NCBI GenBank assembly: GCA_015075445.1
Contig: JABTUJ010000037.1
Span: forward strand, 42,517-106,516
DNA length: 64,000 bases
From: Verrucomicrobiales bacterium
GTDB taxonomy: Bacteria > Verrucomicrobiota > Verrucomicrobiia > Limisphaerales > J093
Direction of reading: 5' to 3'
The position numbers and the translations under genes are program-made. The notes under the pieces were generated by a model. That model was not told the origin of the DNA. It saw only the letters and a list, made by a program, of their open reading frames with translations, and did no database searches. This document shows positions 22,586 through 31,164 of the stretch, in pieces. The stretch's first letter is position 1. Every line of letters begins with the position of its first letter.

Positions 22586-23203
22586 GTGATCGCGCTCATC
22601 GACTACGGGGCGGGGAATCTCCGCAGCGTGCACAAGGCGCTGAAGTACCTCGGTGCCGACGTGCAACTCGTGCGGGAACCGGCGCCGCTGCGGACCGCGC
22701 GGGCGGCGGTGCTCCCGGGCGTGGGTGCGTTTGACGATTGCCTGAACGCGCTGCAGCGGCAGGCACTGTTCGAGGCCTGCCGGGCGTTCCTGGCCAGCGG
22801 ACGTCCGTTCCTGGGCATTTGCGTGGGGTACCAGGCGCTGTTCGAGGGGAGCGCCGAGTTCAACAGTTGCGCCGCCGGTCTGGGCGTGTTGGCGGGGCGG
22901 GTCGTGCGGTTTCCGGAGGGGCGCGGCTTGAAGATCCCGCAGATCGGCTGGAACCAGCTTGAGTTGGTCCGGCCGGATTGCCCGTTGTTCCGCGGCGTGG
23001 CCGATGGCAGCCACGTGTACTTCGTGCACAGCTTCTACCCGCAGCCGGTGGACGAAGCGATCGTGGCGACGCGCACGACGTACGGGGTGCCCTTCGCGTC
23101 GGCCATCTGGCGCGACAACGTGTACGCCACGCAGTTCCACCCGGAGAAGAGCCAGGACGTCGGGCTGCAGATCCTGCGGAACTTCGTGGAGCTGGCGGCA
23201 TGA
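22586..23203 (+). CDS. hisH: Imidazole glycerol phosphate synthase, glutaminase subunit
   Basis: A 205-residue class I amidotransferase from a GTG start (MIALIDYGAGNLRSVHKAL). It shows the HisH-specific VLPGVGAF, the nucleophile in LGICVGYQ (Cys79) and the C-terminal QFHPEKSQ catalytic His-Glu. It supplies ammonia to HisF, which makes imidazole glycerol phosphate and AICAR. HisF is not in the window and hisB lies about 8 kb away, so the his genes are scattered. The stop overlaps the comF start. Confidence 0.93.
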   Translation: MIALIDYGAGNLRSVHKALKYLGADVQLVREPAPLRTARAAVLPGVGAFDDCLNALQRQALFEACRAFLASGRPFLGICVGYQALFEGSAEFNSCAAGLGVLAGRVVRFPEGRGLKIPQIGWNQLELVRPDCPLFRGVADGSHVYFVHSFYPQPVDEAIVATRTTYGVPFASAIWRDNVYATQFHPEKSQDVGLQILRNFVELAA

Positions 23204-23970
23204 GCGAGGAGTCGGAGCCGGGCCGGGGCTGGCGCTCGTGGCTTGAAGGGGGGTTGGGTTTCTTCTACCCTGCGGTGTGTCAAGTGTGTGGCGGCGAGCG
23301 GGTCAGCGCGGGTGCGGGCTACGTCTGCGCGCGGTGTTGCGACCGGCCGGACGGGGTGCGGCGGATCCGGGAACCGTACTGCGAACGCTGCGGGCTGCCT
23401 TTCACCGGCCAGATGCAGGGCCCGTTCCGGTGCGCCCATTGCGGCGAGCTCGAGTTGCATTTCGGTTTTGCGCGGGCGGCGGTGGCGGCCACGGCGCTGA
23501 TGCTGGACGTGATTCATCGCTACAAGTACAGGCGCGAGGTGTGGTTCGAGCCGTTCCTGGCGAACCTGCTGGTTCAGGCAGCGGCGCCCGAGCTGGCGTG
23601 CGGCGGCTGGGATTGCCTGGTGCCGGTGCCGCTGTTCCCAGTGCGCGAGCGGGAACGCGAGTTCAACCAGGCGGCCCGGCTGGCCGCGTGGCTGGGGGCG
23701 GCGACCGGTCTGCCGGTGCGGCAGGGCGTGGTGGGACGACGGCGCCCGACGCACACCCAGACGCAACTGTCGCGGGAACAGCGGGGGGAGAACATGCGGG
23801 GCGCCTTTGCGCCGACGGGCACCCGGCGACTGAAAGGCGAACGGGTGGTGTTGGTGGACGATGTTTTGACGACCGGCGCCACGACGAGTGCGTGCGCGCG
23901 GGCCTTGAGAGCCGCCGGCGCCGGCGAAGTCTGTGTCTGGACGGTGGCGCGTGGCACCTGGCAAACCTGA
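23200..23970 (+). CDS. comF: ComF-family phosphoribosyltransferase-like protein
   Basis: A 256-residue product with an ATGA overlap to hisH. An N-terminal zinc region carries three Cys pairs (CQVCGGE, CERCGLPF, CAHCGEL) and a HRYKYRREVW box. The PRTase domain has LVPVPLFPVREREREFNQA and the PRPP loop VVLVDDVLTTGATTSACA. ComF proteins are linked to DNA uptake and possibly to nucleotide salvage. No other competence genes are present. The gene is followed 4 nt later by accD. Confidence 0.88.
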   Translation: MSEESEPGRGWRSWLEGGLGFFYPAVCQVCGGERVSAGAGYVCARCCDRPDGVRRIREPYCERCGLPFTGQMQGPFRCAHCGELELHFGFARAAVAATALMLDVIHRYKYRREVWFEPFLANLLVQAAAPELACGGWDCLVPVPLFPVREREREFNQAARLAAWLGAATGLPVRQGVVGRRRPTHTQTQLSREQRGENMRGAFAPTGTRRLKGERVVLVDDVLTTGATTSACARALRAAGAGEVCVWTVARGTWQT

Positions 23971-23974
23971 ACCC

Positions 23975-24901
23975 ATGAGCATCCCGAAATTCCCCCGCAA
24001 GGCCGAAGGCCTGGGCGCACCGCTGCCCGGCGACACCCCCTTCGTGCGCAAACCGAAGCTCGGCACTGGCAAGGGGCGGAAGCGCGAGATCCCCGAGGGG
24101 TTGTGGACGAAGTGCCCCGGCTGTTCGACCATGCTTTACGACAAGGAGCTGGACGAGCAGCTCAAGGTCTGCCGGCATTGCGGTCATCATTTCCCCATCA
24201 CCGCCCGCGAGCGGATCAACGCGCTGGTCGAGACGTGTTCCTTCGAGGAAATGGACGCGGGCATGACCAGCGTCGATGCCCTCCAGTTCACGGGCGTTTC
24301 GCCCTATCCGGAGAAGCTCGCGGCCTACCAGAAGTCCACCGGGCTGAAGGACGCGGTGCTGACCGGCATCGGCCGGCTGGGGCCCGTGCGGGTGGCCTTG
24401 GGCGTGATGGACTTTGGCTTTCTGGGCGGTTCGATGGGCGCCGTGGTGGGGGAGAAGCTCACCCGGCTGATCGAAGCCGCCACCGAACGCGGGCTGTTGC
24501 TGGTGATCATCTCGACGAGCGGCGGGGCGCGCATGTACGAAGGGATGTTCAGCCTCATGCAGATGGCGAAGACCTCCGCCGCCCTCGCGTACCACGCCCG
24601 GGAACGGCTGCCTTACATCAGCGTGCTGACGCATCCAACGACCGCCGGGGTGATGGCCAGCTATGCGACGCTCGGAGATCTGATCCTGGCCGAGCCGCGG
24701 GCAATGATCGGTTTCGCCGGGCCGCGGGTGATCAAGGACACCACGCAGGCCGAACTGCCGCCCGGCTTTCAGACCGCCGAGTTTCTGCAGGAGCGCGGCT
24801 TGATCGACGCGATCGTCCCGCGGCGACAGTTGAAGGAGCGGCTGATCCAATACGCCGGCTTCCTGCTGGCAGGTCGGACGCGGCTCCGCGCAGCGCGGTG
24901 A
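23975..24901 (+). CDS. accD: Acetyl-CoA carboxylase carboxyltransferase, beta subunit
   Basis: A 308-residue product. An N-terminal C4 zinc ribbon (TKCPGCSTMLY and VCRHCGHHF) is followed by the crotonase-like fold with LVIISTSGGARMYEGMFSL, HPTTAGVMASYATLGDL and IGFAGPRVIKDTT, which build the oxyanion holes. With AccA it transfers carboxyl from biotin to acetyl-CoA to form malonyl-CoA. Length is normal (about 280-305). It is the last gene of the hisH-comF-accD run and a clear terminator follows. Confidence 0.94.
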   Translation: MSIPKFPRKAEGLGAPLPGDTPFVRKPKLGTGKGRKREIPEGLWTKCPGCSTMLYDKELDEQLKVCRHCGHHFPITARERINALVETCSFEEMDAGMTSVDALQFTGVSPYPEKLAAYQKSTGLKDAVLTGIGRLGPVRVALGVMDFGFLGGSMGAVVGEKLTRLIEAATERGLLLVIISTSGGARMYEGMFSLMQMAKTSAALAYHARERLPYISVLTHPTTAGVMASYATLGDLILAEPRAMIGFAGPRVIKDTTQAELPPGFQTAEFLQERGLIDAIVPRRQLKERLIQYAGFLLAGRTRLRAAR

Positions 24902-24924
24902 GGGTGGGTGCGGCTTAGCTTCTG

Positions 24925-24959
24925 GTGCGCCAGCCACGCTTTTGCGCCGCACTTTTTTT
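24925..24959 (+). terminator. Intrinsic terminator after accD
   Basis: GTGCG pairs with CGCAC and, inside an interior loop, CGC-TTTT-GCG forms the tip; seven T follow at 24953-24959. It ends the hisH-comF-accD transcript and separates it from the 6S candidate. Confidence 0.65.
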
Positions 24960-25063
24960 GGTTTTTTTGGCTTGTCGCTCTTCGCTGGCCGCGTACAAGA
25001 GGAACCAGATTGCGCGGGGCAAAGGATGCCCCGGAGATCTTTGAGAGAGAGGCAATCCAGGGC

Positions 25064-25091
25064 TTTACCCTGCCATTGCGCGTGCTAGGAA
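25064..25091 (+). promoter_or_regulatory. Possible sigma-70 promoter of the 6S candidate
   Basis: TTTACC (25064-25069) and TAGGAA (25086-25091) are 16 bp apart, 4 of 6 and 3 of 6 matches to the consensus. The predicted start near 25098 falls at the first base of the closing stem of the RNA. The weak -10 lowers confidence. Confidence 0.35.
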
Positions 25092-25097
25092 ACTATG

Positions 25098-25294
25098 TCC
25101 TTGAACCGTAAGCTCGAACCTACGGAATCCGACCGTCGCACGGCCACCGACAGGCCTTCACTGGAAGCCGAACGCCGTCGACAGGGTTCCACCTGTTTCT
25201 CCTCACGTTCAAAGGAACTGTGAACCACGGCATTGTGGCGGGGTTTCTTTCGCGCGACCGGTCGCCCGCGGGCGGCCGGTCGCTTTTTCTTTTT
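25098..25294 (+). ncRNA. ssrS: Candidate 6S RNA
   Basis: The DNA folds into one long rod. The closing stem is CCTTGAAC (25099-25106) with GTTCAAAGG (25207-25215, one bulge). A large open central bubble has 17 nt (25107-25123) against 16 nt (25191-25206). The upper stem is GGAATCC/GGGTTCC (25124-25130, 25184-25190) and GTCG-c-ACGGC with GCCGTCGAC (25135-25144, 25174-25182), then an apical GGCCTTC/GGAAGCC hairpin. This open-promoter-mimic architecture is that of 6S RNA, which sequesters housekeeping RNA polymerase. A small CCAC/GTGG hairpin and a strong terminator follow. The location just upstream of rarA and the 5-FCL gene (ygfA homologue) matches known 6S neighbourhoods. No covariance search was possible. 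Confidence 0.6.
25254..25294 (+). terminator. Intrinsic terminator of the small RNA
   Basis: GCGACCGG (25254-25261) pairs with CCGGTCGC (25276-25283); the inner CGCCCGCGGGCG is self-complementary, and the T-run TTTTTCTTTTT follows. It lies 33 bp before the rarA start, so the small RNA is a separate transcript. Confidence 0.85.
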
Positions 25295-25326
25295 GGGTAA
25301 ACCCCTGCTCGGCGTACACTCGCGGC

Positions 25327-26763
25327 GTGGCGGTTGATGATCTCTTCGGCCCCGGTGGGAGCCAGCCGGCAGCGAAGCCCCCCGCTTCGGCGGCGGCGAG
25401 GCTTCCAGATCGGCACGCCCCACTGGCCGCCCGGATGCGGCCCCGGCAGCTCGAGGAATACGTGGGCCAGACCCATATCCTCGCCCCCGGCCAGTTGCTG
25501 CGCCGCGCCATCGAGGCCGATCGCATCCAGTCGCTGCTCTTCTACGGTCCCCCCGGCACCGGCAAGACCTCGCTGGCACAGGTCATCGCCCACCGCACGC
25601 GGGCGCGCTTCGTCCGGCTCAGCGGCGTCGAGTCCAATGTGGCGGATCTGCGGCGCGAGCTGGCCAGTGCCGCCAACCGGCTGACGAATGCGGGGCAGCC
25701 CACCATCCTCTTCATCGACGAGATCCACCGGTTCAACAAGGCGCAGCAGGACGTCATGCTGCCGGATGTCGAGAACGGCACGGTGCGGTTGATCGGGGCC
25801 ACCACCCACAACCCGTTCTTCTTCGTCAACTCCCCGCTGGTGTCGCGGTCGCAGATCTTCGAACTGCAGCCGCTGACGGAGGCTGAACTGGTCCTGCTGT
25901 TGCGGCGGGCCCTCGCCGACCCCGAACGCGGACTGGGAGAACGGGAGATCGACGTCGAGGAACCAGCCCTCCAGCACCTGGCCCGCGTGGCCGACGGCGA
26001 CGCGCGGAAGGCGCTCAACGCGCTCGAGATCGCGGCGCTCACCACGCCTCCGGAGGCGGGTGGCCGCATCTGGATCCCCTTGGCCGTGGCCGAGCAGAGC
26101 ATCCAGAAGAAGGCTGTGGTCTACGACGGCGACGGCGATGCGCACTACGACACCATCTCGGCCTTCATCAAGTCCCTCCGTGGCAGTGACCCGGATGCGG
26201 CGTTGTACTGGCTGGCGAAGATGATCCACGCCGGCGAAGACCCGCGCTTCATCGCCCGCCGGATGATCATCAGCGCAGCCGAAGACGTGGGACTGGCCGA
26301 CCCGATGGCGCTGGTGCTGACCCAGGCGGCGGCCGGAGCGGCCGAGTTCGTCGGCTGGCCCGAAGCCCGCATCCCGCTGGCCGAAGCCGCGATCTACTTG
26401 GCCACGGCTCACAAGAGCAACAGCAGCCTGCTGGCGATCGACGCCGCCTTGGCCGAGGTGCGCAGCGGTCGGACCCTGCCGGTCCCCGAGGCGCTGCGGG
26501 ATGCCAGCTACGCCGGCGCCAAGCGTTTGGGACACGGGGAGGGCTACCAGTATGCGCACGATCATCCTGGGCATTTCGTGGCTCAGGACTACCTGGGGGC
26601 CGTCCGGCGCTACTACGAGCCCACCGAGCAGGGGACCGAAAAGCGGATCAAAGAGCGGGTCGAGAAATGGCGGCAGCTCCTGCCCGGACGGAACCCGGCA
26701 CCGACGCCGGTTGCACCCGCTTCATCTCACGCCGAAGGGACACCCAAAGGAGTTCCGGGATGA
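25327..26763 (+). CDS. rarA: RarA/MgsA replication-associated AAA+ ATPase
   Basis: A 478-residue product from a GTG start. After a short proline-rich lead comes LAARMRPRQLEEYVGQTHIL, then Walker A FYGPPGTGKTSL (near residue 75), Walker B LFIDEIHRFNKAQQD, the sensor-1 segment LIGATTHNPFF and the arginine finger region VSRSQIFELQPL. The C-terminal MgsA tetramerisation part (YDTISAFIKSLRGSDPDAALYWLAKM, RRMIISAAEDVGLADP) is typical. RarA acts at stalled forks and gaps. Length is slightly above the usual 440 because of the extended C-terminal tail. It overlaps the next gene by ATGA. Confidence 0.93.
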   Translation: MAVDDLFGPGGSQPAAKPPASAAARLPDRHAPLAARMRPRQLEEYVGQTHILAPGQLLRRAIEADRIQSLLFYGPPGTGKTSLAQVIAHRTRARFVRLSGVESNVADLRRELASAANRLTNAGQPTILFIDEIHRFNKAQQDVMLPDVENGTVRLIGATTHNPFFFVNSPLVSRSQIFELQPLTEAELVLLLRRALADPERGLGEREIDVEEPALQHLARVADGDARKALNALEIAALTTPPEAGGRIWIPLAVAEQSIQKKAVVYDGDGDAHYDTISAFIKSLRGSDPDAALYWLAKMIHAGEDPRFIARRMIISAAEDVGLADPMALVLTQAAAGAAEFVGWPEARIPLAEAAIYLATAHKSNSSLLAIDAALAEVRSGRTLPVPEALRDASYAGAKRLGHGEGYQYAHDHPGHFVAQDYLGAVRRYYEPTEQGTEKRIKERVEKWRQLLPGRNPAPTPVAPASSHAEGTPKGVPG

Positions 26764-27347
26764 ACGAAGTGAGCGAACAGAAAGTGATGTTGCGGCGCGA
26801 ACTGCGGGCGCGACTGCGCACCATCGACGCGGCCGAACTCCTCCGCGCAGGCGAAGGGCTGCGGGAACGGTTGGTGCAACAGTCCGAGTGGCTCGCGGCC
26901 CGCACGGTCATGCTCTTTGCCTCGATGCCCGAGGAGCCGGATCTGTGGCCCCTGGCCGAACGGGCGCTGGCGGAGGGCCGGCGGCTGGTGCTGCCACGGT
27001 ATGACCGGGACGCGGGGGTCTACGGCGTCGCCGAGGTGCGGGACCTGACGCGGGACGTGCAGGTGGGCAGCTTTGGCATTCGGGAGCCGGTGTCGACCTG
27101 TGCCGTGTGGTCGCTAAACCAACTGGACTTGGTGCTGGTGCCGGGCTTAGGATTTGACCGCGAGGGGCATCGGTTGGGTCGCGGTAAAGGATTCTATGAC
27201 CGGATGCTAAGCTCGCGGCGGGGCACGGCGTGTGGTGTGGCGATGGACTGGCAGATTCTGCCCGCCATACCCGTGGAACCGCATGATCAACACGTGGATT
27301 GCATTGTGACGCCGTCGCGCTGGCTCGCTGTGACGCGGCGGTCCTGA
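26760..27347 (+). CDS. ygfA: 5-formyltetrahydrofolate cyclo-ligase
   Basis: A 195-residue product in ATGA overlap with rarA. Family motifs are VMLFASMPEEPDLWPL (substrate pocket), LVLPRYDRDAGVY and the ATP-binding GLGFDREGHRLGRGKGFYD loop near the C-terminus. The enzyme converts 5-formyl-THF to 5,10-methenyl-THF with ATP. In Proteobacteria this gene directly follows the 6S RNA gene; here the 6S candidate lies one gene upstream. Confidence 0.9.
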   Translation: MNEVSEQKVMLRRELRARLRTIDAAELLRAGEGLRERLVQQSEWLAARTVMLFASMPEEPDLWPLAERALAEGRRLVLPRYDRDAGVYGVAEVRDLTRDVQVGSFGIREPVSTCAVWSLNQLDLVLVPGLGFDREGHRLGRGKGFYDRMLSSRRGTACGVAMDWQILPAIPVEPHDQHVDCIVTPSRWLAVTRRS

Positions 27348-27352
27348 GACCA

Positions 27353-28921
27353 ATGATTGTACTGGCGAGTGTGGAATGGACCGTGGCCGGGCTGTGTCTG
27401 GGTGGCGGTCTGTTCATGGGATTCTTTCTTTGGCGCTTCTTCGACCTGCGGGCTCGGCGGGCGTTCGCGGCGCATGAACGCGAGCTGCTGGAACGGGCCC
27501 AGCGGGAGGCCGAGACCGTCCGGCGCGAAGCGCGGGTTGCCTCCGAAGAGGAGAACCTGCGACGGCGGCGGGAGCTCGAGGAGGAGCTCAGTCGCCGGCG
27601 ACAGGACCTGGACGGGATCGAGACGCGCCTCGCCCAGCGGGAGGCGGTTCTGCAACTGCAACTCCAACAGGTCGCGGAGCGGGAGAAGGTCCTGGAGACG
27701 AATCGCGCGGGCTTGGAGCAGCGGCAGGCACAGGTCGCCGCCACCCAAGCCGAAGTCGAGGTGCTCGGACGCACGCGCCGCGAACAACTCTCCCGCCTGG
27801 CGCGTATGGGAGAGACAGAGGCTCGGACGACCCTGATGCGGGAGATCAAACTCGAGGCCCAGAAGGACGCCGCGGACATGGTGCGCCACGTGCTCGACAC
27901 GGCCCGGGTCGAGGCCGAGACCCAGGCCCGCCGTATCATCGCGCTGGCCGTGCAGCGCTACGCCGGTGAGCACGCCTTCGAATCCACCACGGCCACCGTC
28001 TCCCTCAACGGCCACGAGATCAAAGGCCGGATCATCGGCCGCGAAGGCCGTAACATCCGCGCCTTCGAGGCCGCCACAGGCGTCACCGTCCTGATCGACG
28101 ACACCCCGGGGACCGTCGTGCTGTCCGGCTTCGATCCCGTGCGCCGGGAGGTGGCCCGCCAGGCCATGGAACGGCTGATCGCCGATGGCCGGATCCACCC
28201 GGGTCGGATCGAGGAGATCGTGAAGAAGGTGGCGGCCGAGATCGACGAGATGATAACGCGCGCGGGTGAGGAAGCGGTGTTCAAAGTGGGGCTGCCGCCG
28301 ATGCACCCGGAGATCGTCAAACTCCTGGGCCGGCTCCACTTTCGGCACAGTTTCTCCCAGAACATCCTCGATCACTCGATCGAGGTGGCGCATCTGGCCG
28401 GGCTGATGGCCAACGAGCTCGGGGAGGAAGCCAGTACCGCCCGGCGGGCCGGGCTGCTCCACGACATCGGCAAGGCCGTCAACCACGAGGTCGAAGGCTC
28501 CCACGCCGCGATCGGGGCGGACCTCCTCGAGCGGCACGGGGAACCTCCCGAGGTGGTGCAGGCCGTGGCGTCACACCACGACGAAAAGCCCCACGTCGGC
28601 ATCATCGGCCTGCTCGTCAGTGCCGCCGACGCCATCAGCGCCTCGCGGCCGGGAGCCCGTTCGGAGTCGATGACCACTTACCTGCAACGACTCGAGGCGC
28701 TCGAGCGAATCGGGTCGGGCTTCGCCGGGGTCGAGAAGTGCTACGCGGTGCAGGCAGGGCGTGAGGTGCGGGTGATCGTGAAGTCCGAGGAGGTGGACGA
28801 TCAGGGTGCGTTTATCCTCGCCCGTAACGTCGCTCATAAAATCGAGGAGGACCTGCTCTACCCCGGGCAGATCCGTGTGACGGTGGTGCGCGAAACCCGC
28901 TGCGTCGAGTTCGCGAAGTAA
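27353..28921 (+). CDS. rny: Ribonuclease Y
   Basis: A 522-residue product. The ATG at 27353 is chosen because it begins the membrane anchor (MIVLASVEWTVAGLCLGGGL); it is 5 nt after the previous stop. Residues about 30-190 are a charged coiled coil (RRRRELEEELSRRRQDLDGI). The KH domain has IKGRIIGREGRNIRAFE. The HD domain has LDHSIEVAHLAGLMA, RRAGLLHDIGKAVNHE and VASHHDEKPH. RNase Y is the membrane-bound endonuclease that starts mRNA decay in many bacteria lacking RNase E dominance. Length agrees with Bacillus RNase Y (520). Confidence 0.94.
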   Translation: MIVLASVEWTVAGLCLGGGLFMGFFLWRFFDLRARRAFAAHERELLERAQREAETVRREARVASEEENLRRRRELEEELSRRRQDLDGIETRLAQREAVLQLQLQQVAEREKVLETNRAGLEQRQAQVAATQAEVEVLGRTRREQLSRLARMGETEARTTLMREIKLEAQKDAADMVRHVLDTARVEAETQARRIIALAVQRYAGEHAFESTTATVSLNGHEIKGRIIGREGRNIRAFEAATGVTVLIDDTPGTVVLSGFDPVRREVARQAMERLIADGRIHPGRIEEIVKKVAAEIDEMITRAGEEAVFKVGLPPMHPEIVKLLGRLHFRHSFSQNILDHSIEVAHLAGLMANELGEEASTARRAGLLHDIGKAVNHEVEGSHAAIGADLLERHGEPPEVVQAVASHHDEKPHVGIIGLLVSAADAISASRPGARSESMTTYLQRLEALERIGSGFAGVEKCYAVQAGREVRVIVKSEEVDDQGAFILARNVAHKIEEDLLYPGQIRVTVVRETRCVEFAK

Positions 28922-28940
28922 CCGGGCGCCCCTGGCCCGC

Positions 28941-29762
28941 TCAGGGCGGGGGAACGACTGTCGGGGGCGGCCTCGATTTGCGGAACAGGACGAGGTGTTG
29001 CCAGGGTAGGGTGCCGATCGTTTCCACCCACTCCAGCGGATGGACAGCGAGTTCGCGACGCAACTGGGCCTCCGTCATCTTGTGCAGAGGCTTGATCAGC
29101 ACCGTCAGGTCCTCCCCAGTACTCGACGATGGCCAGCGTCCCCGTTTCAGTGCCCGGCAGACGGCCTGCAGCATTTCGTAGGGCTGGGCCAGTTCGTGGT
29201 AGACGTCCACCATCAGGACCAGGTCCAGCGACGCCGGCGGCAGCCGGGGATCCGCCTCCGTGCCCAGCCAGGGCAGGACGTTGGTGACACCGCGGGTGGC
29301 CATGTGCGCACGCAGACGCTCCAGCATTTCTGGTTGGACATCGACGGCGTACACCCGCCCGCCCGGTGCCACCGCCCGGGCGAGTCGCCAAGTGAAGTAT
29401 CCCGTGCCGGCGCCAACGTCGGCCACCACGCCGCCAGGCTCAAGCCGCAGCGCCGGGACCAGTAACCCGGTGCCTTCCTCCGCCTCCCGCTCCGGACGTT
29501 CCAGCCAGTCCGCAGCGGCATGACCCATGACGTGCGCAATCTCTCGGCCCAGAAAGAACTTCCCCAGCCCGTCCGGGCTGGGCGGATCGCGGTACTCGTA
29601 CAGCGGGGAGGGGATTTCCCTGGACAGCACCGTCAGCGCGATGGTCAGTGCAGCCCCCAGCAGAGCCGGGCGCAGCACGCGCCGGCGGGGGGGGGCGGCA
29701 GGCGAGGAAGACCTAATTCTTAAGGGCTGACCCCAACGGTGGGAGAGCAATCGCAGCATCAT
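28941..29762 (-). CDS. Exported or membrane-anchored SAM methyltransferase, with shifted segment
   Basis: A 273-residue product from the tandem ATG at 29762. A hydrophobic segment (LRPALLGAALTIALTVLS) suggests export or anchoring. The class I methyltransferase core has VADVGAGTGYFTWRLARAV, VYAVDVQPEMLERLRAHM and DLVLMVDVYHELAQPYEML. After RALK the protein reads RGRWPSSSTGEDL, but another frame over the same bases (29112-29146) reads GTLAIVEYW, the strand expected here. So two compensating indels seem to have shifted about ten residues while keeping the gene open. Activity may be impaired if this is real. The convergent RNase Y gene ends 19 nt away. Confidence 0.75.
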   Translation of the reverse strand: MMLRLLSHRWGQPLRIRSSSPAAPPRRRVLRPALLGAALTIALTVLSREIPSPLYEYRDPPSPDGLGKFFLGREIAHVMGHAAADWLERPEREAEEGTGLLVPALRLEPGGVVADVGAGTGYFTWRLARAVAPGGRVYAVDVQPEMLERLRAHMATRGVTNVLPWLGTEADPRLPPASLDLVLMVDVYHELAQPYEMLQAVCRALKRGRWPSSSTGEDLTVLIKPLHKMTEAQLRRELAVHPLEWVETIGTLPWQHLVLFRKSRPPPTVVPPP

Positions 29763-29776
29763 GCGAGACGGCCGGA

Positions 29777-30292
29777 TCAAGGTTTGGGGGCAGTGCAAAT
29801 CCTCGGCCAGAGCGGCTTCAGATCGTGGTCGGCCAGCGCCATGGCCAGAAGTTCGGCCCGCTTCGGCGACACCGCCAGCGCACGCTGGAAGAGCGACCAG
29901 GCTTCCTCCATCTGGTTCATCTGCGCCGCGTAGCAGGCCAGGTTGTACGCCACAATGGGGCTCTTGGGAAAACGCTCGAGTGCCGGACGAAGCAGCGCCC
30001 ACGCCTGATCGAGCCCGCCCCCAGGCTGGCGACGCACGGCGTAGGCACGATGAATCCAGCCAAACGTGTGATCCGGAACCTGCTCAACCATCCGCCCAGC
30101 GACCGCGGCCGCCGCGGGCCAGTCGGCCCGTTCCGCATGAATCCCCCATTCCAGTTCGAGAACTTCCCGGGTCGATCGCGACTCCGGCGTGAGTTGCCCG
30201 AGTTCTTCGAGCGCAGAAGTGGGGTCGCCCAGCATCAACCACCCCGTGGCAGCATCAAAATGACAACGGTCGCCCTGCGGCAAGGAACTCAC
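29777..30292 (-). CDS. Tetratricopeptide-like repeat protein
   Basis: A 171-residue all-helical protein. TPR-like pairs are visible: AATGWLMLGDPTSALEELGQL, TREVLELEWGIHAERADWPA and PIVAYNLACYAAQMNQMEEAWSLFQ, with the small residues at TPR positions 8, 20 and 27. No export signal is seen. It ends 14 nt upstream of the methyltransferase start and is probably co-transcribed. The TPR repeats mediate protein binding; the partner is unknown. A similar TPR protein occurs as a lone regulator-like gene in many Verrucomicrobia, but I cannot name it. Confidence 0.7.
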   Translation of the reverse strand: MSSLPQGDRCHFDAATGWLMLGDPTSALEELGQLTPESRSTREVLELEWGIHAERADWPAAAAVAGRMVEQVPDHTFGWIHRAYAVRRQPGGGLDQAWALLRPALERFPKSPIVAYNLACYAAQMNQMEEAWSLFQRALAVSPKRAELLAMALADHDLKPLWPRICTAPKP

Positions 30293-30444
30293 AGGCGCAG
30301 GGTAGAACGGGAAGCGGGTGCCGGCAAACGAGCGGGACCGTCGCGGTCTTGCCCAACACCGCCGCCGTCCCCGGGGGCACGCACCGGCGCCGGCGACAGC
30401 CCCGGCTCGACATCAATGCCAGGGAGTTGGAGAATGGCGGGGCC

Positions 30445-31134
30445 GTGAGTTCGACGAGACGACAGCCCCCGGCGGCGCGCCGCGCCCGCATCCGCCGGGT
30501 GACCCGCGAAACCCGCATCGTGGTTGCCTTGAACCTGGAGGGATCCGGGCGGTCACGCATCGCCACCGGCATCCCGTTCTTCGACCACATGCTGACGCTG
30601 TTTGCGCGACACGCCGTGGTGGACCTGGACCTGCGTTGCCAGGGCGACCTGGAGGTGGACGCCCACCATACCGTCGAGGACTGCGGTCTGGTGCTCGGTC
30701 AAGCGATGCTCCAGGCCCTGGGCGACAAGAAAGGCATCCGACGTTACGGGACGGGCTTCGACCCGCGCAACCCCTTGACGGGTGAGGCTTACGTCCCCAT
30801 GGACGAATGCCTGGCGCGCTGCGTCGTGGACTTCAGCGGACGCCCCTTCCTGGTCTGGCGCGGGCTCGACCGGCTGGCCTACAAGGTGACCGGCGCCGAA
30901 CGAAGCCAGGACAGCGCCACCGCCTTCCGGTTCGGGCTGGCCCGCGAGTTCTTCCAGGGATTCGCCAACGAGGCCCGCGCCAACCTCCACCTCGAGCTGC
31001 TGTACGGGGAGGAACCGCACCACGTGGTGGAGGCGTTGTTCAAGGCCTTTGCCAAGGCGGTCGACTTCGCCCGCCAGCGTGACCCGCGCATCGCCGGGCT
31101 GGTGCCCAGCACGAAAGGCCGGTTGGCCGGTTGA
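30445..31134 (+). CDS. hisB: Imidazoleglycerol-phosphate dehydratase
   Basis: A 229-residue product. GTG 30445 (VSSTRRQPP) is the likely start; the longer frame has low-complexity Arg/Pro sequence. The two metal motifs are AHHTVEDCGLVLG and PHHVVEALFKAFAKA, with FFDHMLTLFARHA and VPMDECLARCVVDFSGRP between them. It catalyses step 6 of histidine synthesis. Relative to the usual RYGxAYVPMDE it has a small insertion (GFDPRNPLTGEAYVPMDE). It is monofunctional (no phosphatase domain). hisH is about 8 kb upstream. Confidence 0.92.
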   Translation: MSSTRRQPPAARRARIRRVTRETRIVVALNLEGSGRSRIATGIPFFDHMLTLFARHAVVDLDLRCQGDLEVDAHHTVEDCGLVLGQAMLQALGDKKGIRRYGTGFDPRNPLTGEAYVPMDECLARCVVDFSGRPFLVWRGLDRLAYKVTGAERSQDSATAFRFGLAREFFQGFANEARANLHLELLYGEEPHHVVEALFKAFAKAVDFARQRDPRIAGLVPSTKGRLAG

Positions 31135-31164
31135 ATACCTGGACCGGATCGCGCCGTCGAAACC

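Noticed and set aside
28922..28940. Terminator between rny and the methyltransferase
   Set aside because: The GGGCG-rich pairing around 28930 is imperfect and has no T-run.
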